Assembly: GCA_000337115.1 (NCBI GenBank)
Contig: AOIR01000063.1
Location: forward strand, 116,789 to 180,788
DNA: 64,000 nucleotides
Direction: 5' to 3'
DNA from: Natrinema thermotolerans DSM 11552
GTDB lineage: Archaea; Halobacteriota; Halobacteria; Halobacteriales; Natrialbaceae
The translations under genes were made by a program, and so were the position numbers. Each line of letters begins with the position of its first letter. Positions within the stretch are counted from its first letter, which is position 1. Of this stretch, positions 23,817 through 34,200 are shown piece by piece. The notes beneath the pieces were generated by a model. That model was not told the origin of the DNA. It ran no database searches and was given only the letters and a program-made list of their open reading frames with translations.

Positions 23817-25058
23817 TTACTGGTCAGGCACGACATCCAGAAGGACCTCTAGGGAGTCCGCTGCTTCACACACTTCGTCATGGGCGTCGACCTGGTCAAG
23901 CAACGAGCGGTTTTCCTCGACTGCGGATTGTAGGTTCGAAACGGCTCGAAGGTAGTTCTCGAGGCTCTCCTCGGTAGTTACAGGTTCTAACTGATCGCCA
24001 AGCTCAACCAATGGGTCAATGAGTGCATCTAATTGTTTCTTATAATCGTCTTCGTGGACACGGACGTTTTGCAGGCTCGCTCTCGATTGATCGACGATCC
24101 CACGTGCGAGCCGGCTGGCTCCACCGCTTTGCTCTTGAACTCTGTCCGCCAATTGCTCGAAGAACCGGATCCGGTCCTTGATCGTCTTTCGCATGACGTA
24201 CTTGGTGAGAGACTCCCGGTCTTTCTCCAGAGTCTCGACCTGCGCACGCAGCCCCTCGAGTGTATCCAGGATCTCATCGACGTCCTCCGGTACGTCCATC
24301 GGTTCTTTGTTCACTGGAGTCCGATGAGGATTGTCAAGGTCCGCAACATGATTGGCCAGGATGCCGAACAGGAACTCACTGTTGAACACGACAGGCCGCA
24401 TCGGACCGTCGTTGAGGGGTACCCAGTTTCCGTCTGGTGTCCGCTCGTATGCTCCAATAAAGACGGCTGGGCCCGCGCTGTGGTGGTCCAGTTGGTATTG
24501 CTGATACTGTTCTGAGAGGGTTTGCCGCAGCGTCTGTGGATCGAACGCTTCCGACTGGAGTTCCGGAATTTCGACGTCCGGGACAGAGGACACTTCGTCG
24601 GGTGCTGCTTCGTGCGAGGTCAGTGCAAACGATTCGACTGCACGGTTAGGTGCCGTCTCGTTATCGACCGCACCCTCAGTATCGGGTACCGGAATCGTCT
24701 CCATCGCTGCCTCGGTGAATTCGATAAAAAGATATACCTCTTCACCTGCCGGCATAGGAATGGACTTCGTGGTAACCTGTTCGACGACTATTGGTCTTCC
24801 TTCTCCATCCAAGGCAAGACCTGGTGTCAGAGTAACGTCGAGACCTTCGTCGGTTTCGATCACCGATTGGATCTCAAGTCCATGGACGACTCCTTTTCCA
24901 TTAAGGAATCGATTGATCGTATGCAGTCGCTTCGCGTGATACTCCTGTTCCGCTTCCATATCACGGGGCGTCATCAGTTTCCCCTTGAAGAACCGATTCT
25001 TTTGGAACTGCGACAGATCAGGTGTGTCAGTGTCAGAGTAGGAATCGTCGTGTGGCAT
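23817..25058 (-). CDS. Fibre-like / baseplate-associated injection-system protein
   Basis: The 413-residue protein opens with a segment (residues about 18-75) reading KNRFFKGKLMTPRDMEAEQEYHAKRL, HTINRFLNGKGVVHGLEI and later TPGLALDGEGRPIVV. I recognise this as a recurrent N-terminal domain of proteins in eCIS and phage-tail-like loci. Around residue 240 it has N-H-V-A-D-L-D-N-P-H-R-T, which resembles the HxxDxxNPHxVT motif of tail-fibre proteins. The C-terminal 150 residues are a long coiled coil. A role in fibre attachment or surface recognition is likely; no adhesin tip is visible. It has its own promoter region with TATA-like TTTTATAG near 25095. Confidence 0.7.
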   Translation of the reverse strand: MPHDDSYSDTDTPDLSQFQKNRFFKGKLMTPRDMEAEQEYHAKRLHTINRFLNGKGVVHGLEIQSVIETDEGLDVTLTPGLALDGEGRPIVVEQVTTKSIPMPAGEEVYLFIEFTEAAMETIPVPDTEGAVDNETAPNRAVESFALTSHEAAPDEVSSVPDVEIPELQSEAFDPQTLRQTLSEQYQQYQLDHHSAGPAVFIGAYERTPDGNWVPLNDGPMRPVVFNSEFLFGILANHVADLDNPHRTPVNKEPMDVPEDVDEILDTLEGLRAQVETLEKDRESLTKYVMRKTIKDRIRFFEQLADRVQEQSGGASRLARGIVDQSRASLQNVRVHEDDYKKQLDALIDPLVELGDQLEPVTTEESLENYLRAVSNLQSAVEENRSLLDQVDAHDEVCEAADSLEVLLDVVPDQ

Positions 25059-25270
25059 CCGTGTGTAATTACACTGATTGTAACTTCACTTACTATAAAA
25101 TATTCGGTCGGAATATATGGAAACCAACTCGGATTGCGATGCTTCCGGCTGCGGCACCTGACTGAACTCGACACCACACGGGATAATCCAGTACAATTAT
25201 TTCTGTTACATTCCATGGGTGAAAAACAGTCGCACTGTCGACGAACCAAGATAGATTACACAACACCACA

Positions 25271-26284
25271 ATGAACGTCACCGATGTCTCCGTAACCGAC
25301 CGAACCGTCGAACTGCGAGTCACCACTCTCGACAATACACGACATCAGCTAACGCTAACCAAGGAAGGGCAGGTTACCGACCACTGGTCCGACCGCTACC
25401 CATCCGACAACAATATCTCCCCGATAGAACAGGAACGGATGGAGCGTGTCGAGCGTTTTTCGAAATACTACGTCCTTCGTACGCGCCAGTTCCCGTTACT
25501 TACTCCGTACAGTCAAGCCGACCAGATCGCAGACCCCGATCGGCTCGCTGTCACAGGACTCCTTTTCGGAGCGATAGCCAAAGAAACACTTGTCTCACAA
25601 CTTCGGTCCTGTTACGATCAGCTGACTGCAATGAGACGAGGTGACGAACTACCCGTGACACCTCCACAGGCTGCCCCGGATGCGGAGTGGAAGCTCATCG
25701 AACAAGATATTCATCTCACATTAGACCTGGGCGAGATCCAGCGGCTTGTCGACGTTCTCAGGGAATTGAACGGGCTCGCAGAGATTCGACACGCACTCGA
25801 TGTAGACCCTGACTACGAAGACGCGGCTCTGTTCGACCGCCTGAACCGCATACTCACGACCCAGGACTTCCACACCGACGAGCGTACGTCCAGCGAGCAG
25901 TTCCTGCAGGTTATCTCGCCGCTTCGAGTCCACTGGCAGGCAGATGAACCCACGCGCATCGAATACGGTGACGGGACACAACCAGATGAGGACGCCACGC
26001 TCGCTGCACGCATCCAACTCACTCCAAGCCATACACCGGTTATTTCGAAGGCGGCGTTCCAGCGAACTCTGGTTGACCATTTCCGTTCTCAAGTTCGTGA
26101 TTGTTACGTCGGCATGGGACTTCGACCACCGACCGATGCACGGGTGACCGGTAGAGGGATCGCTGCATGCACTGATAGTTACGAACACCACGACGAACTG
26201 CAAAACTACCACGACGAGTACGCGATTATCGACTGGACTGGGTTGTCACCCTGTCCTGACTTTTCAAGTCATCAACTCTCCTGA
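25271..26284 (+). CDS. Island protein of unknown function, paralogue B
   Basis: The 337-residue protein is soluble and acidic, and distantly related to paralogue A at 14671-15633. Shared features are a beta-type N-terminus, the 'YxxLxxxxxxLxxxxxxxxIxxxRLAxxxL' segment, and the C-terminal V-R-D-C-Y-V-G-M-G-L-R-P-P. Unlike paralogue A it is on the plus strand, isolated between the fibre-like gene and a degraded DUF4157 module. The divergent start region (25059-25270) is AT-rich. I do not recognise the family. The conserved Cys in VRDC(F/Y)V is a possible functional residue. Confidence 0.7.
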   Translation: MNVTDVSVTDRTVELRVTTLDNTRHQLTLTKEGQVTDHWSDRYPSDNNISPIEQERMERVERFSKYYVLRTRQFPLLTPYSQADQIADPDRLAVTGLLFGAIAKETLVSQLRSCYDQLTAMRRGDELPVTPPQAAPDAEWKLIEQDIHLTLDLGEIQRLVDVLRELNGLAEIRHALDVDPDYEDAALFDRLNRILTTQDFHTDERTSSEQFLQVISPLRVHWQADEPTRIEYGDGTQPDEDATLAARIQLTPSHTPVISKAAFQRTLVDHFRSQVRDCYVGMGLRPPTDARVTGRGIAACTDSYEHHDELQNYHDEYAIIDWTGLSPCPDFSSHQLS

Positions 26285-26469
26285 CGCGTTCGACGGTTCG
26301 TTCGGTTTCTCATTCTAGTCGTTCATCGGAACCGATTCGCAACTTACAGATACAGAATTAGTGAGACGCGGCGCTGGTTATGGGGAACGCGGATCACTTC
26401 AAGTATGGATGGGTCGAACTCGGTCGGGCCGGGCTAGAGGTATTTTTGCTGGAGTTCCTTGATCTGGGT

Positions 26470-27074
26470 TCGTACTCGCCGCGGTTGAACGCGACGTGGT
26501 TGCCGACGGTAAAGGCGCGAGCGTTGATCTCCTCGCAGGCGCTGGCGGCCTGTGGGCCGGTGTGGATCCGGACGTCACCCAGACTGTCTCCCATGCGCTC
26601 TTCGATGGGCTGCTGGATGTCCGAATCGAGGGCTTGATCAGGAGAACTGATGACGTCCCGGACGGAGTCGGGAGGCTGAGTGTCGCTAGCCTTTGCAGGG
26701 GCGTTGTGTGTCCCAGGAGCGCTGGCCCAAGTGGGCATTTCACCGTGTGATATCGGTCGGCACGTTCGGTGGGCGCTGCTGTTGGCGGTCGCGGAACGCC
26801 TCCATGTCTCGAGGCTTGTCCATCGTGTCGACGGGCATTCCCTCGTCGGCCCACTGGCGGACCTGGCCGGAACCGTGCTGCTGTGCGAACCGCTGGAGAA
26901 CGAACTCCTGACCGTCACGATAGGGTTCGAGGCCGAACGTCCGTTCGTACTTGCGGGCCGAGAGTTGAAAAGCAAACCCACCGCTGGGTCACGCGGGGCC
27001 TCGTCGGACTCACGTGTCTTGGTGCCAGATCGCTCCGCCTCTGTGGCGCTCTCTCGTTCGGTCCGGAACCCCAT
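26470..27074 (-). pseudogene. Truncated and frameshifted DUF4157 module (right copy)
   Basis: Conceptual translation in two frames recovers the same order as the intact gene: YRDGQEFVLQRFAQQHG, QVRQWADEGMPVDTMDKPRDMEAFRDRQQQRP, then a frame change near 26745 and SVRDVISSPDQALD, GDVRIHTGPQAAS, FTVGNHVAFNRGEYE. In the first frame a TGA stop is met right after VPTDITR-like sequence. Homology ends at about 26470, just before the HExxH motif would begin, almost the same point as in the left copy. The bases 26394-26470 continue an open frame without similarity. Confidence 0.75.
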
Positions 27075-27182
27075 CGTTACCCTGGCTTGACAAAATTCGC
27101 ATGTATGTCGGTATTATTCACATAGGTGTGAAGTGGGCTCACCCGTACGACGCCCCGACTCAGCGGATGGTAAGTACGGTGA

Positions 27183-29339
27183 TCAGCTCCCACTCGTCGA
27201 CTCCTCGGGGCTCCGGGGTGTAAGGACCGTGTCTTCTCCGAGTCTCGCGTCTCCCATGGAGAACTCCCGCGACGTCAGGTGGCTGTTGAGCCCGAGGAAC
27301 GAACTCTCGCCGAGTGAGAACGCATCCTCGAGTTCGACCACGGTCCCGTTGACGTGTGCCGGACGCTCCGCATCGATGATTTCTTGCAGCGTGGCGAGAC
27401 GCTCGTCGGAACCGAGTGGGCCACAGAACACCGCGAACGACCGACTCCCGGAGAGGAACGACCCGTAGTGTCGTTGTACGGTGTCGGCGTCGACGGACTC
27501 GGTATCGGTCCGTTCGACGAAGAACAACCGATAGTCCGGTGTCCCTCCGTTGTCCGTCGCCCCGCTCGGTGTATCGGTAGTCTCCTGACTGCCCGGCGTA
27601 CTGCCTTCGGGCTCCGTATGCCGGAGGTAGAGCCGAATCAGTTCGAGCAGTCCCGCTTTCGTTCCTCGCTTTTTGTACAGTTCGGGAGCACGGGCAAGCA
27701 GTTCACGCCGAGCGCTCTCCGGCCACTCCCGGCCGGTGTCTGCTGCCAGCCAACTCTCGAGCCACGCGAGCGACTTGCTGGACACCCCGTACGGGTCGAG
27801 GAGTTCCCCGACCGAGTCGAACTCGGCTTCGACGTCGACGAACGAACTCTCCATCACCGATAGAAATCGTTCGAGGAACTCCGCTGACTCCTGATCTTCC
27901 CGGTAGAGTTCCGGCATGTGCCGGAGGTACGACGTGCGCGGACAATAGGCTCGAACCGAGTCGAGGACCGGAGAGGCATCGGGTGTACCGAGCAGTTCGA
28001 CAGCGACGTACAGGTACCGGCCACTCGCGTTCTCGACGAGGATATCCTCGGGGTCGATGACGTCACTCGTGGTCCACTCCGAGGCAGCGTGGACGGCCAG
28101 CTCGGTACTGGCCTGTTCCTGCCAGGATTCGACGTCCGTCTGATCAAACGACGCGTCCGAGGGGACGAGGGAAGCAGGGGTTGCAGTGGCGAACTCCCAC
28201 ATCGATTCGATACCCATGTCACGGATAGCCGCTGCGTCGTCCGATACCATATCTTCGAGGAGTTCGGGTTCGAACGCCAGCACTGTTGGATCGTCAGTTG
28301 CGGTGTAACGAACTCGAACTTGAGTACTAGCTGACGTCCGGACGATATCGAGTACGAGTCGGTGCCAATCGATAGCCGTGGCACCCGAGTCGAAGCGAAG
28401 AATCGCAGTCCCCAGGTGTCTGTTCCGTCGAGAATGATTGACGTATTCGGTCCGCGCGCGGAACCCGTGACAGGCGCGCTCGTCGTCCGTCACGACGTGT
28501 AACGTCTTTGTCTCCGGATCACCAGACTGCGCGACCATCCGTAGCGGTCGAGCGTCGAGTTGTACGCGCTGTTCGAACGTCTCCGTCGCTGCATCGTACA
28601 CGAACACTCCGTACTCGTCCGTATCGTCGATTGCACCCGAGACGACTGCGTCATCACCCAGTGCCGTCACGCACGCTGGCGTGAACGGCTTGGTTCGGAA
28701 CTCGATCCGCCTGTCTCGGTCGGCGGCTGTGTCGGAGTCGTCCACTGCTCGGTCCCCGAACGTTCGAAGCGAGGGCCCACTTGTGTCGTCGTCCAGTACG
28801 TAGATCGTGTTCTCCCGGACTGCGAAATCCCTCGGGGCGGTGAGTTGGTCATCGAACAGGCTGGTCGTAGTGCCGTTTCTGTCGACGGCGACGAGTCCGG
28901 AGGCCGTGAGCGCGTAGATCGTGCCGTCTGCGTACGCAAGCGCACGTGGTTCGGTCAGTCCTGCGCGAAGCGTCCCGACTACTCGGTGAAGTTGTGGGGT
29001 CAGTGCAGTAATCGTCCCATCGGCTGCATCACAGACGAAGACCCTGTTCGCACTCGCACAGATCGCACACGGATCCTGAACGGTTCTGTCGGTTCGCTTG
29101 AGGAGTCGTTCCCGCGACTCCATAACCGGATTGTACCGATACACGCCACCCTCAGTTCGGATCGTATACAGGATACCCTCCGGGTCGGCAGCGACGTCAC
29201 GGATGCCCGGTGCGACTCGATATCGCTGGGTAGTCGTCTTCGAGGCCAGTTGCACCCTTCCGTTCCGGATTTCGACGTTATCCGCCACGCCGTTCGCCCA
29301 GTCCTCGTCACTCGTCGTCGTTGCGTACGAGAAATCCAC
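27183..29339 (-). CDS. Tail-protein-I-like wedge protein with a large propeller-like N-terminal region
   Basis: The 718-residue protein has two parts. Residues about 470-580 hold the tail protein I (P2 gpI-like) signature YLRHMPELYREDQESAEFLERFLSV, LLDPYGVSSKSLAWLESWL, RRELLARAPELYKKRGTKAGLLELIRLYL. Residues 1-330 contain recurrent short strands with Asp/Gly turns (GTITALTPQLHRVVGTL, GTIYALTASGLVAVDRNGTT, NTIYVLDDD, DDAVVSGAIDD) suggestive of a beta-propeller. In contractile tails this position is filled by the wedge component that links baseplate to fibres. The propeller could be a recognition module. It is the last gene of the baseplate operon. Confidence 0.8.
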   Translation of the reverse strand: MDFSYATTTSDEDWANGVADNVEIRNGRVQLASKTTTQRYRVAPGIRDVAADPEGILYTIRTEGGVYRYNPVMESRERLLKRTDRTVQDPCAICASANRVFVCDAADGTITALTPQLHRVVGTLRAGLTEPRALAYADGTIYALTASGLVAVDRNGTTTSLFDDQLTAPRDFAVRENTIYVLDDDTSGPSLRTFGDRAVDDSDTAADRDRRIEFRTKPFTPACVTALGDDAVVSGAIDDTDEYGVFVYDAATETFEQRVQLDARPLRMVAQSGDPETKTLHVVTDDERACHGFRARTEYVNHSRRNRHLGTAILRFDSGATAIDWHRLVLDIVRTSASTQVRVRYTATDDPTVLAFEPELLEDMVSDDAAAIRDMGIESMWEFATATPASLVPSDASFDQTDVESWQEQASTELAVHAASEWTTSDVIDPEDILVENASGRYLYVAVELLGTPDASPVLDSVRAYCPRTSYLRHMPELYREDQESAEFLERFLSVMESSFVDVEAEFDSVGELLDPYGVSSKSLAWLESWLAADTGREWPESARRELLARAPELYKKRGTKAGLLELIRLYLRHTEPEGSTPGSQETTDTPSGATDNGGTPDYRLFFVERTDTESVDADTVQRHYGSFLSGSRSFAVFCGPLGSDERLATLQEIIDAERPAHVNGTVVELEDAFSLGESSFLGLNSHLTSREFSMGDARLGEDTVLTPRSPEESTSGS

Positions 29340-29341
29340 GA

Positions 29342-31291
29342 TTATGGTCCCCCATCATCAATCGTCGGTAGTGTCAGATTCGTTCTGACATCGACCACGG
29401 AAAACAGTTCTTGGTCACCGATCGCGACAGCATCGTCGATAGCCGTCCCGCCGTGGGCCGTAATCTCCACGTCTGAGACGTAGTCGATGCAGTCGAGTGC
29501 TGCAACCTGTTCGGCAATGTCGGAAGCTCGGATAGTCCGACCGAATGGCCAGCCGTCACCTTCGTAGCCGATCAGGGGGTGGACGAACGATTCGATAGCA
29601 GCCCGTACGTCTGCCTCGTATCCAGTACCCGTATATCGTGGTGCTGCCTGTCCCGTGACAGCGATATCGAGCCCCACATACGTCGGTCCGATCACGGTTA
29701 CCCGGTCACCGAGAATGGCGCGTTCGGTAACGTGGTGACGAACGGCATCGAGGAAGCCGTCGCTCGGCTTTGGTGTTGGGATATCCGGCGGGGCGTACGG
29801 CACCACGACGACTGTTACCTGCTCGCCGTCTACGAGTACGTTCGTTTGGCCGACCCTGATCCCTGGTGTTTGCATCGCTATCGATTCGTAGTCATCCGCC
29901 GTCACGCCTCGATTCGGTGTACGGAGGTCCTGTCTGATACGCTCCAGCGCTCCGGTTATCGTTTCTCGATCATGGCCACCAGTTGCGGGGCCAAGGGGAG
30001 TGATACCGATGTCCTCGAGTGTCGTGGACTCGGTGAGTGGCCAGTCAGGCGTGTCGAACTGCCAAACTGCCGATGCTGGGACGTTGCCATCGTCGCCACC
30101 GCCGTAGACGTAATCTGCGCTAACAGTCGTACTGGCTGGTGGCGACCATCCGTGTTCGCCGTCACCGAACATCACTCGTCCAGTATCGTAGTCGAGTCGA
30201 TAGTGAGGGTCGGCCGGACCGGATGCGTCAAAATCGGTCACTTCGACGAACCGTTCCCCATCAACGTATATCTCGGCCGAGAGAAGCGACGAGTGTTCAG
30301 TCTCGTAGATCTGTCCGTCGAGGGCAGTCGGTTCACCGAGGTCTGCTGCCTGGTCTAGCACTTCATTGCTGACCGCAATGCGGTTCCGTGCTGTGACGAC
30401 GTTCGGTTCGATACTGTTCAGCTGTGGTGGTATCTCGTATCCGGGAGATTTGACCCGGCAGCGTAGCCAAGCGAGGTCCGAGGACGCGATGTCGAGAGGG
30501 TCGTATTTCCGTTCCAAGAACTGCCACTCACCGGGCTCCGTCAGCTCTATCAGTCCACCCTCGTAGAGTGCGTTCGTCTGGTCAGTAGCGGTCTTGAGTC
30601 GCGACCAGCCGTCACCGTTCGGTGGCCGGTACTCCCACTGGAGTTCGACCGACGGTTCGAACGACCCCTCATCTCTTCCGTCTGTGTTCGGGTCTGGGAG
30701 ATCGTCGTCGTGGTAGTCAACGACCAGTGTGAATGATTCCGATGCGTCGAACGGATCGCCATCGAATCCGATGTACAGACTATCCCCCCGCTTGACGGTC
30801 TTGCCGAACGCACGATAGAACATCCCGTCGGTCTCGTTCTCCTGACTGTTGTCAGTGGAGTCGCTCCCGTCCACGGTGACGACACGTTCGAGCGAAACGT
30901 CAGTGAGTACGACGTCGTGAGCCGTCTCGAATCGATAGGTCTCGGTAGACCCATCGCTGACGACGAGTCGGGTCCCAGCGGGGAGCCGTTCCCCGGCTGT
31001 GTCGTCTGGTGGGGTCAACGAGAGCTGTGCGGACGCACACCCTTGCAGTCGTCGTTCGTGTCCCATCAACTGCAGGAACTTCTGCCGGTGGTCGTCGGTG
31101 ATCCGGTCCAACTGGTAAGCGTGCGTCTCGGTCATCCAGGCGAGAACTTCGAGAATGGTGACCCCAGGGTCGTGTGGATTGAAATCCGTCCAGTCGTCTG
31201 AGTATGCAGGGATCAGCTTTTTTGCCTGGTCGAGATACTCTTCGTACGTTCTATCATCGAGTTCCGGAATGTCGATACCCACTGTGATCAC
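29342..31291 (-). CDS. Baseplate-J-like wedge protein 2 (putative baseplate assembly protein)
   Basis: The 649-residue protein begins IPELDDRTYEEYLDQAKKLIPAYSDDWTDFNPHDPGVTILEVLAWMTETHAYQLDRI, the hallmark start of 'putative baseplate assembly protein' in eCIS clusters. It has the J-type core near residues 360-460 (YRLDYDTGRVMFGDGEHG, DYVYGGGDDGNVPA, RTPNRGVTADDYESIAMQTPGI) and a C-terminal P-T-Y-V-G-L-D-I-A-V domain. It corresponds to Afp11/12-type wedge components and T4 gp6. It overlaps the first J-type gene by ATGA, and the tail-I gene starts three bases after its stop. Confidence 0.9.
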   Translation of the reverse strand: MITVGIDIPELDDRTYEEYLDQAKKLIPAYSDDWTDFNPHDPGVTILEVLAWMTETHAYQLDRITDDHRQKFLQLMGHERRLQGCASAQLSLTPPDDTAGERLPAGTRLVVSDGSTETYRFETAHDVVLTDVSLERVVTVDGSDSTDNSQENETDGMFYRAFGKTVKRGDSLYIGFDGDPFDASESFTLVVDYHDDDLPDPNTDGRDEGSFEPSVELQWEYRPPNGDGWSRLKTATDQTNALYEGGLIELTEPGEWQFLERKYDPLDIASSDLAWLRCRVKSPGYEIPPQLNSIEPNVVTARNRIAVSNEVLDQAADLGEPTALDGQIYETEHSSLLSAEIYVDGERFVEVTDFDASGPADPHYRLDYDTGRVMFGDGEHGWSPPASTTVSADYVYGGGDDGNVPASAVWQFDTPDWPLTESTTLEDIGITPLGPATGGHDRETITGALERIRQDLRTPNRGVTADDYESIAMQTPGIRVGQTNVLVDGEQVTVVVVPYAPPDIPTPKPSDGFLDAVRHHVTERAILGDRVTVIGPTYVGLDIAVTGQAAPRYTGTGYEADVRAAIESFVHPLIGYEGDGWPFGRTIRASDIAEQVAALDCIDYVSDVEITAHGGTAIDDAVAIGDQELFSVVDVRTNLTLPTIDDGGP

Positions 31292-34200
31292 CCTCTGTTC
31301 ATCGTGATACTGAGATCGTGTTCACCGCTACACACGAGTGTGTCCTGTGGAAGCGCATCGTCAGCCGACTGTCCGATAAGAGCCCGCCGTTCACCGTTGA
31401 CCTCTACATACACAGTCGTCTCGACCACTTCCTGGACTTCGTCGAGATCCTCCAGGCGAGCGACGAGCGAGGTCGAATCCGGGAGTTCCCCGAACGACCA
31501 TCCGGACCTATCTTTTCCAGTGAGCGGATGGAGGTATTCATCGAGTTCCCGACGTATCGTCTGTTTTAACAGGGATACACTCTTGACGTTCGGTGCCCGA
31601 ACCGTCGCCTGAACGGACAACTCAGCGTATCCTGGGCCCCGGACCACGATGTCCATGTCGTCCGGTTCGACGACGGTCGCCGGTGCACACTCGGTAAGCA
31701 TGTCTCTGACCTCGTGTTTGAGTGCCATCGACGGAACCGGTTTAGCACGTTCCGTCTCGGGCACGATTATCACCGTCACCTGGGTCTCGTCTCCGTTACT
31801 CGTCGTTTCGCATTTCACCGTCGATAGTTCTCGAAACGCGGAGAGAGCGACCTGTTCGTAGTCCGAGGGTGTAACCGCCTTCCCCCGGTGTCTGATTTGA
31901 TTCGCTGCCCGCGACACGAGCGCGTCCATCGATTCGATGTCGGCACCACCATCCGCCGATTCGGGATTCGAAACATCGTCGACGAGCGAGATCGAACTCT
32001 TCAGGTCCGACACAGTCGATGCATCGACGTTACCGTCGCGTCCTCCGTCAGTGGTGTACGTCGCTCGGATGTTGTCCTGCCCACTCGGTGGGATTGCCCC
32101 TCTGTCACCGTCGCCGAACGTGATCGTTCCCAGCGTTTCGTTGACGACGTAGTGTCGATCGCTTGGCCCTGAATCGAGGAAATCGTCGACTGCGCTCCAT
32201 CGAACCCAGAACTCCGAGAGGTCACCACGGTCGTCGAACACCCGCTCGATGTCGTCCGGGCGCTCCTCGAGCAACGTCTGGCGCTCGTTCGCCGACAACG
32301 TCGATATTTCGTCGATCCACACGTCGATGGTCATCAGTGGGGCGTGTGCACATCGGAACGTCTGGTCGTGCGAGCCCTCGGAGGACCCAAGCACCTCGTC
32401 TTCGATCGTCCGCTTGTTGTACGCCCATCGGGTGTTCGGATGCAACCGCTCCAGAACTGGCGGCGTCGTCGTTCGAGTCGACTTGTCCGCGACGTTCGTC
32501 GACACGCCGCGGGTACGTTGTGCTATCTCTGGACGTTCGAACTCGTCTTGTGTGGTTCGGACTCGAATCCAGTGGCGTCTCCGACCGAAGAGTTCGAAGG
32601 CGGTCGTTTCTTCGGGGAATGTCAGGGTAACGATCCCCCGTTCGGTGAAGCCCCCAGTCCGGTCCCGGACATCGAGTTCAGTCCACGAGAAATCCGACGG
32701 AGCCGTGCAGTACTCCCACTCCATACCGGGGTCGAACGACTGTGGATACGTTACGTCCTCGACCGAGACGAACAGCGTGAGGGGACCGTCTTTCAGTGTG
32801 CCATCGAAACCGAGGTAGATCGTCTGTCCATCGTCGGGTAAGTCTTTGAACGGCGCGTACGCTTCAGTCCGTCCGGTGAGGTCGCCGCTAAAGGTTGCGT
32901 TATTGTGCCGGAAGACGGTCTCGAAGGACTGTCCCTGATGCTCGTAGTGAATGGACACATCGCCGAATACCGGCGGGTCGGGCTCGGTATCCACTCCATC
33001 GAAACCCTCAGTATCGGGTATGTTGAGGGACGGTTGTCCGTAGTTTCCACTGACCAGCCGCGTTCGAATCCAGACGTTCTCGTGTCCCGAGACCGTCGTT
33101 CGCTCGATATCGTCGGGGACGTCGAACTCGACTGTTCCCGACTCGTGAAAGGTGTTCGTTCCGTCTTCGACGGAGTCGAGTTGTGCCCACCCTTCACCAT
33201 TCCAGTACTCCCAAGAGAGCCGTGGTTCTCCTCCGATCACCCCGATGTCTGTCCCGCTTCTGGAGGGATCAGCCGTCGAGTTGCCAATAGCGTCTGATCC
33301 GTCCGATCCATCGGGCTGGTCCGCAGTGGCTGCTTCCGGCGTGTGGAATTCGAGCGTTATGCTGCCACCCGATTTCGTGAACGCTTCCTCACAAGCGACG
33401 TACAACGAGGTCGGTGGTTGGGGAAGCTGCCCGAGCGGTTTGATGTCTCCTTCGTCCGTCGACAGCGGAATGTCATTCGACAGGAGCAAGTCCGGTTCGA
33501 GACGATCCACATCGTCCGTACTCCCGACGTGGATGGACAGGTCTCGAATCGATGTCGAAAACAGATCTCGAGACCCCTCGGTGAGACGACAGCGAAGCCA
33601 TCGACTCTCGATTCCGTTGACCGATCGCTCGGTGATAGTACCGGGGACCTCGAAGGTCGCTTCGTAGGCTGTTCTATCGCCCGTCACAGTTCGGGACACC
33701 GATTGCGACCGAACACCACCGCCGGACGAGCCACGTTCCCGGAGCTGCTCCCTGACGGCTTCGATACCACTCTCGGACGGTGCCGTGTCGGTGCCGGTAC
33801 GCGGGGAAACGAGTGGATGCCAGCCTTCGTTGCCATCGTCGTCCTCGCCGTAGTACTCCCAGACTACTGCGTCAGCGAACACGTCAGTCTCGATATCCAC
33901 GTGGGCACTGATCGAGAGACTAGACCCGGGCTGAAGGTTCAGAGCGTCCTCATTTGCGACGTAGAGCTGGTGTTGCTGGTGGTCTTCGCCGACGAAAAGT
34001 TCGGCCGGTGTCTCGTCCTCGAACACCGATGAGTGGTCGATTATAGAATCTTCGGATGGATCAACAGCGATGACGTCGGTCAGTGACGCGCCAGTCGCTT
34101 CGAACCCCTTGTCACGAGGGATTTCGAAGAGTTGCGAGGAGTCTCCTGTCCCCGCTACCGCTTGCGTTCCGCCGGGGATGACGACGTTTCTGTCGAGGTC

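Noticed and set aside
26380-26637. Small plus-strand reading over the right DUF4157 remnant
   Set aside because: It is antisense to sequence with clear DUF4157 homology and is shared by the other copies only because the DNA is duplicated.
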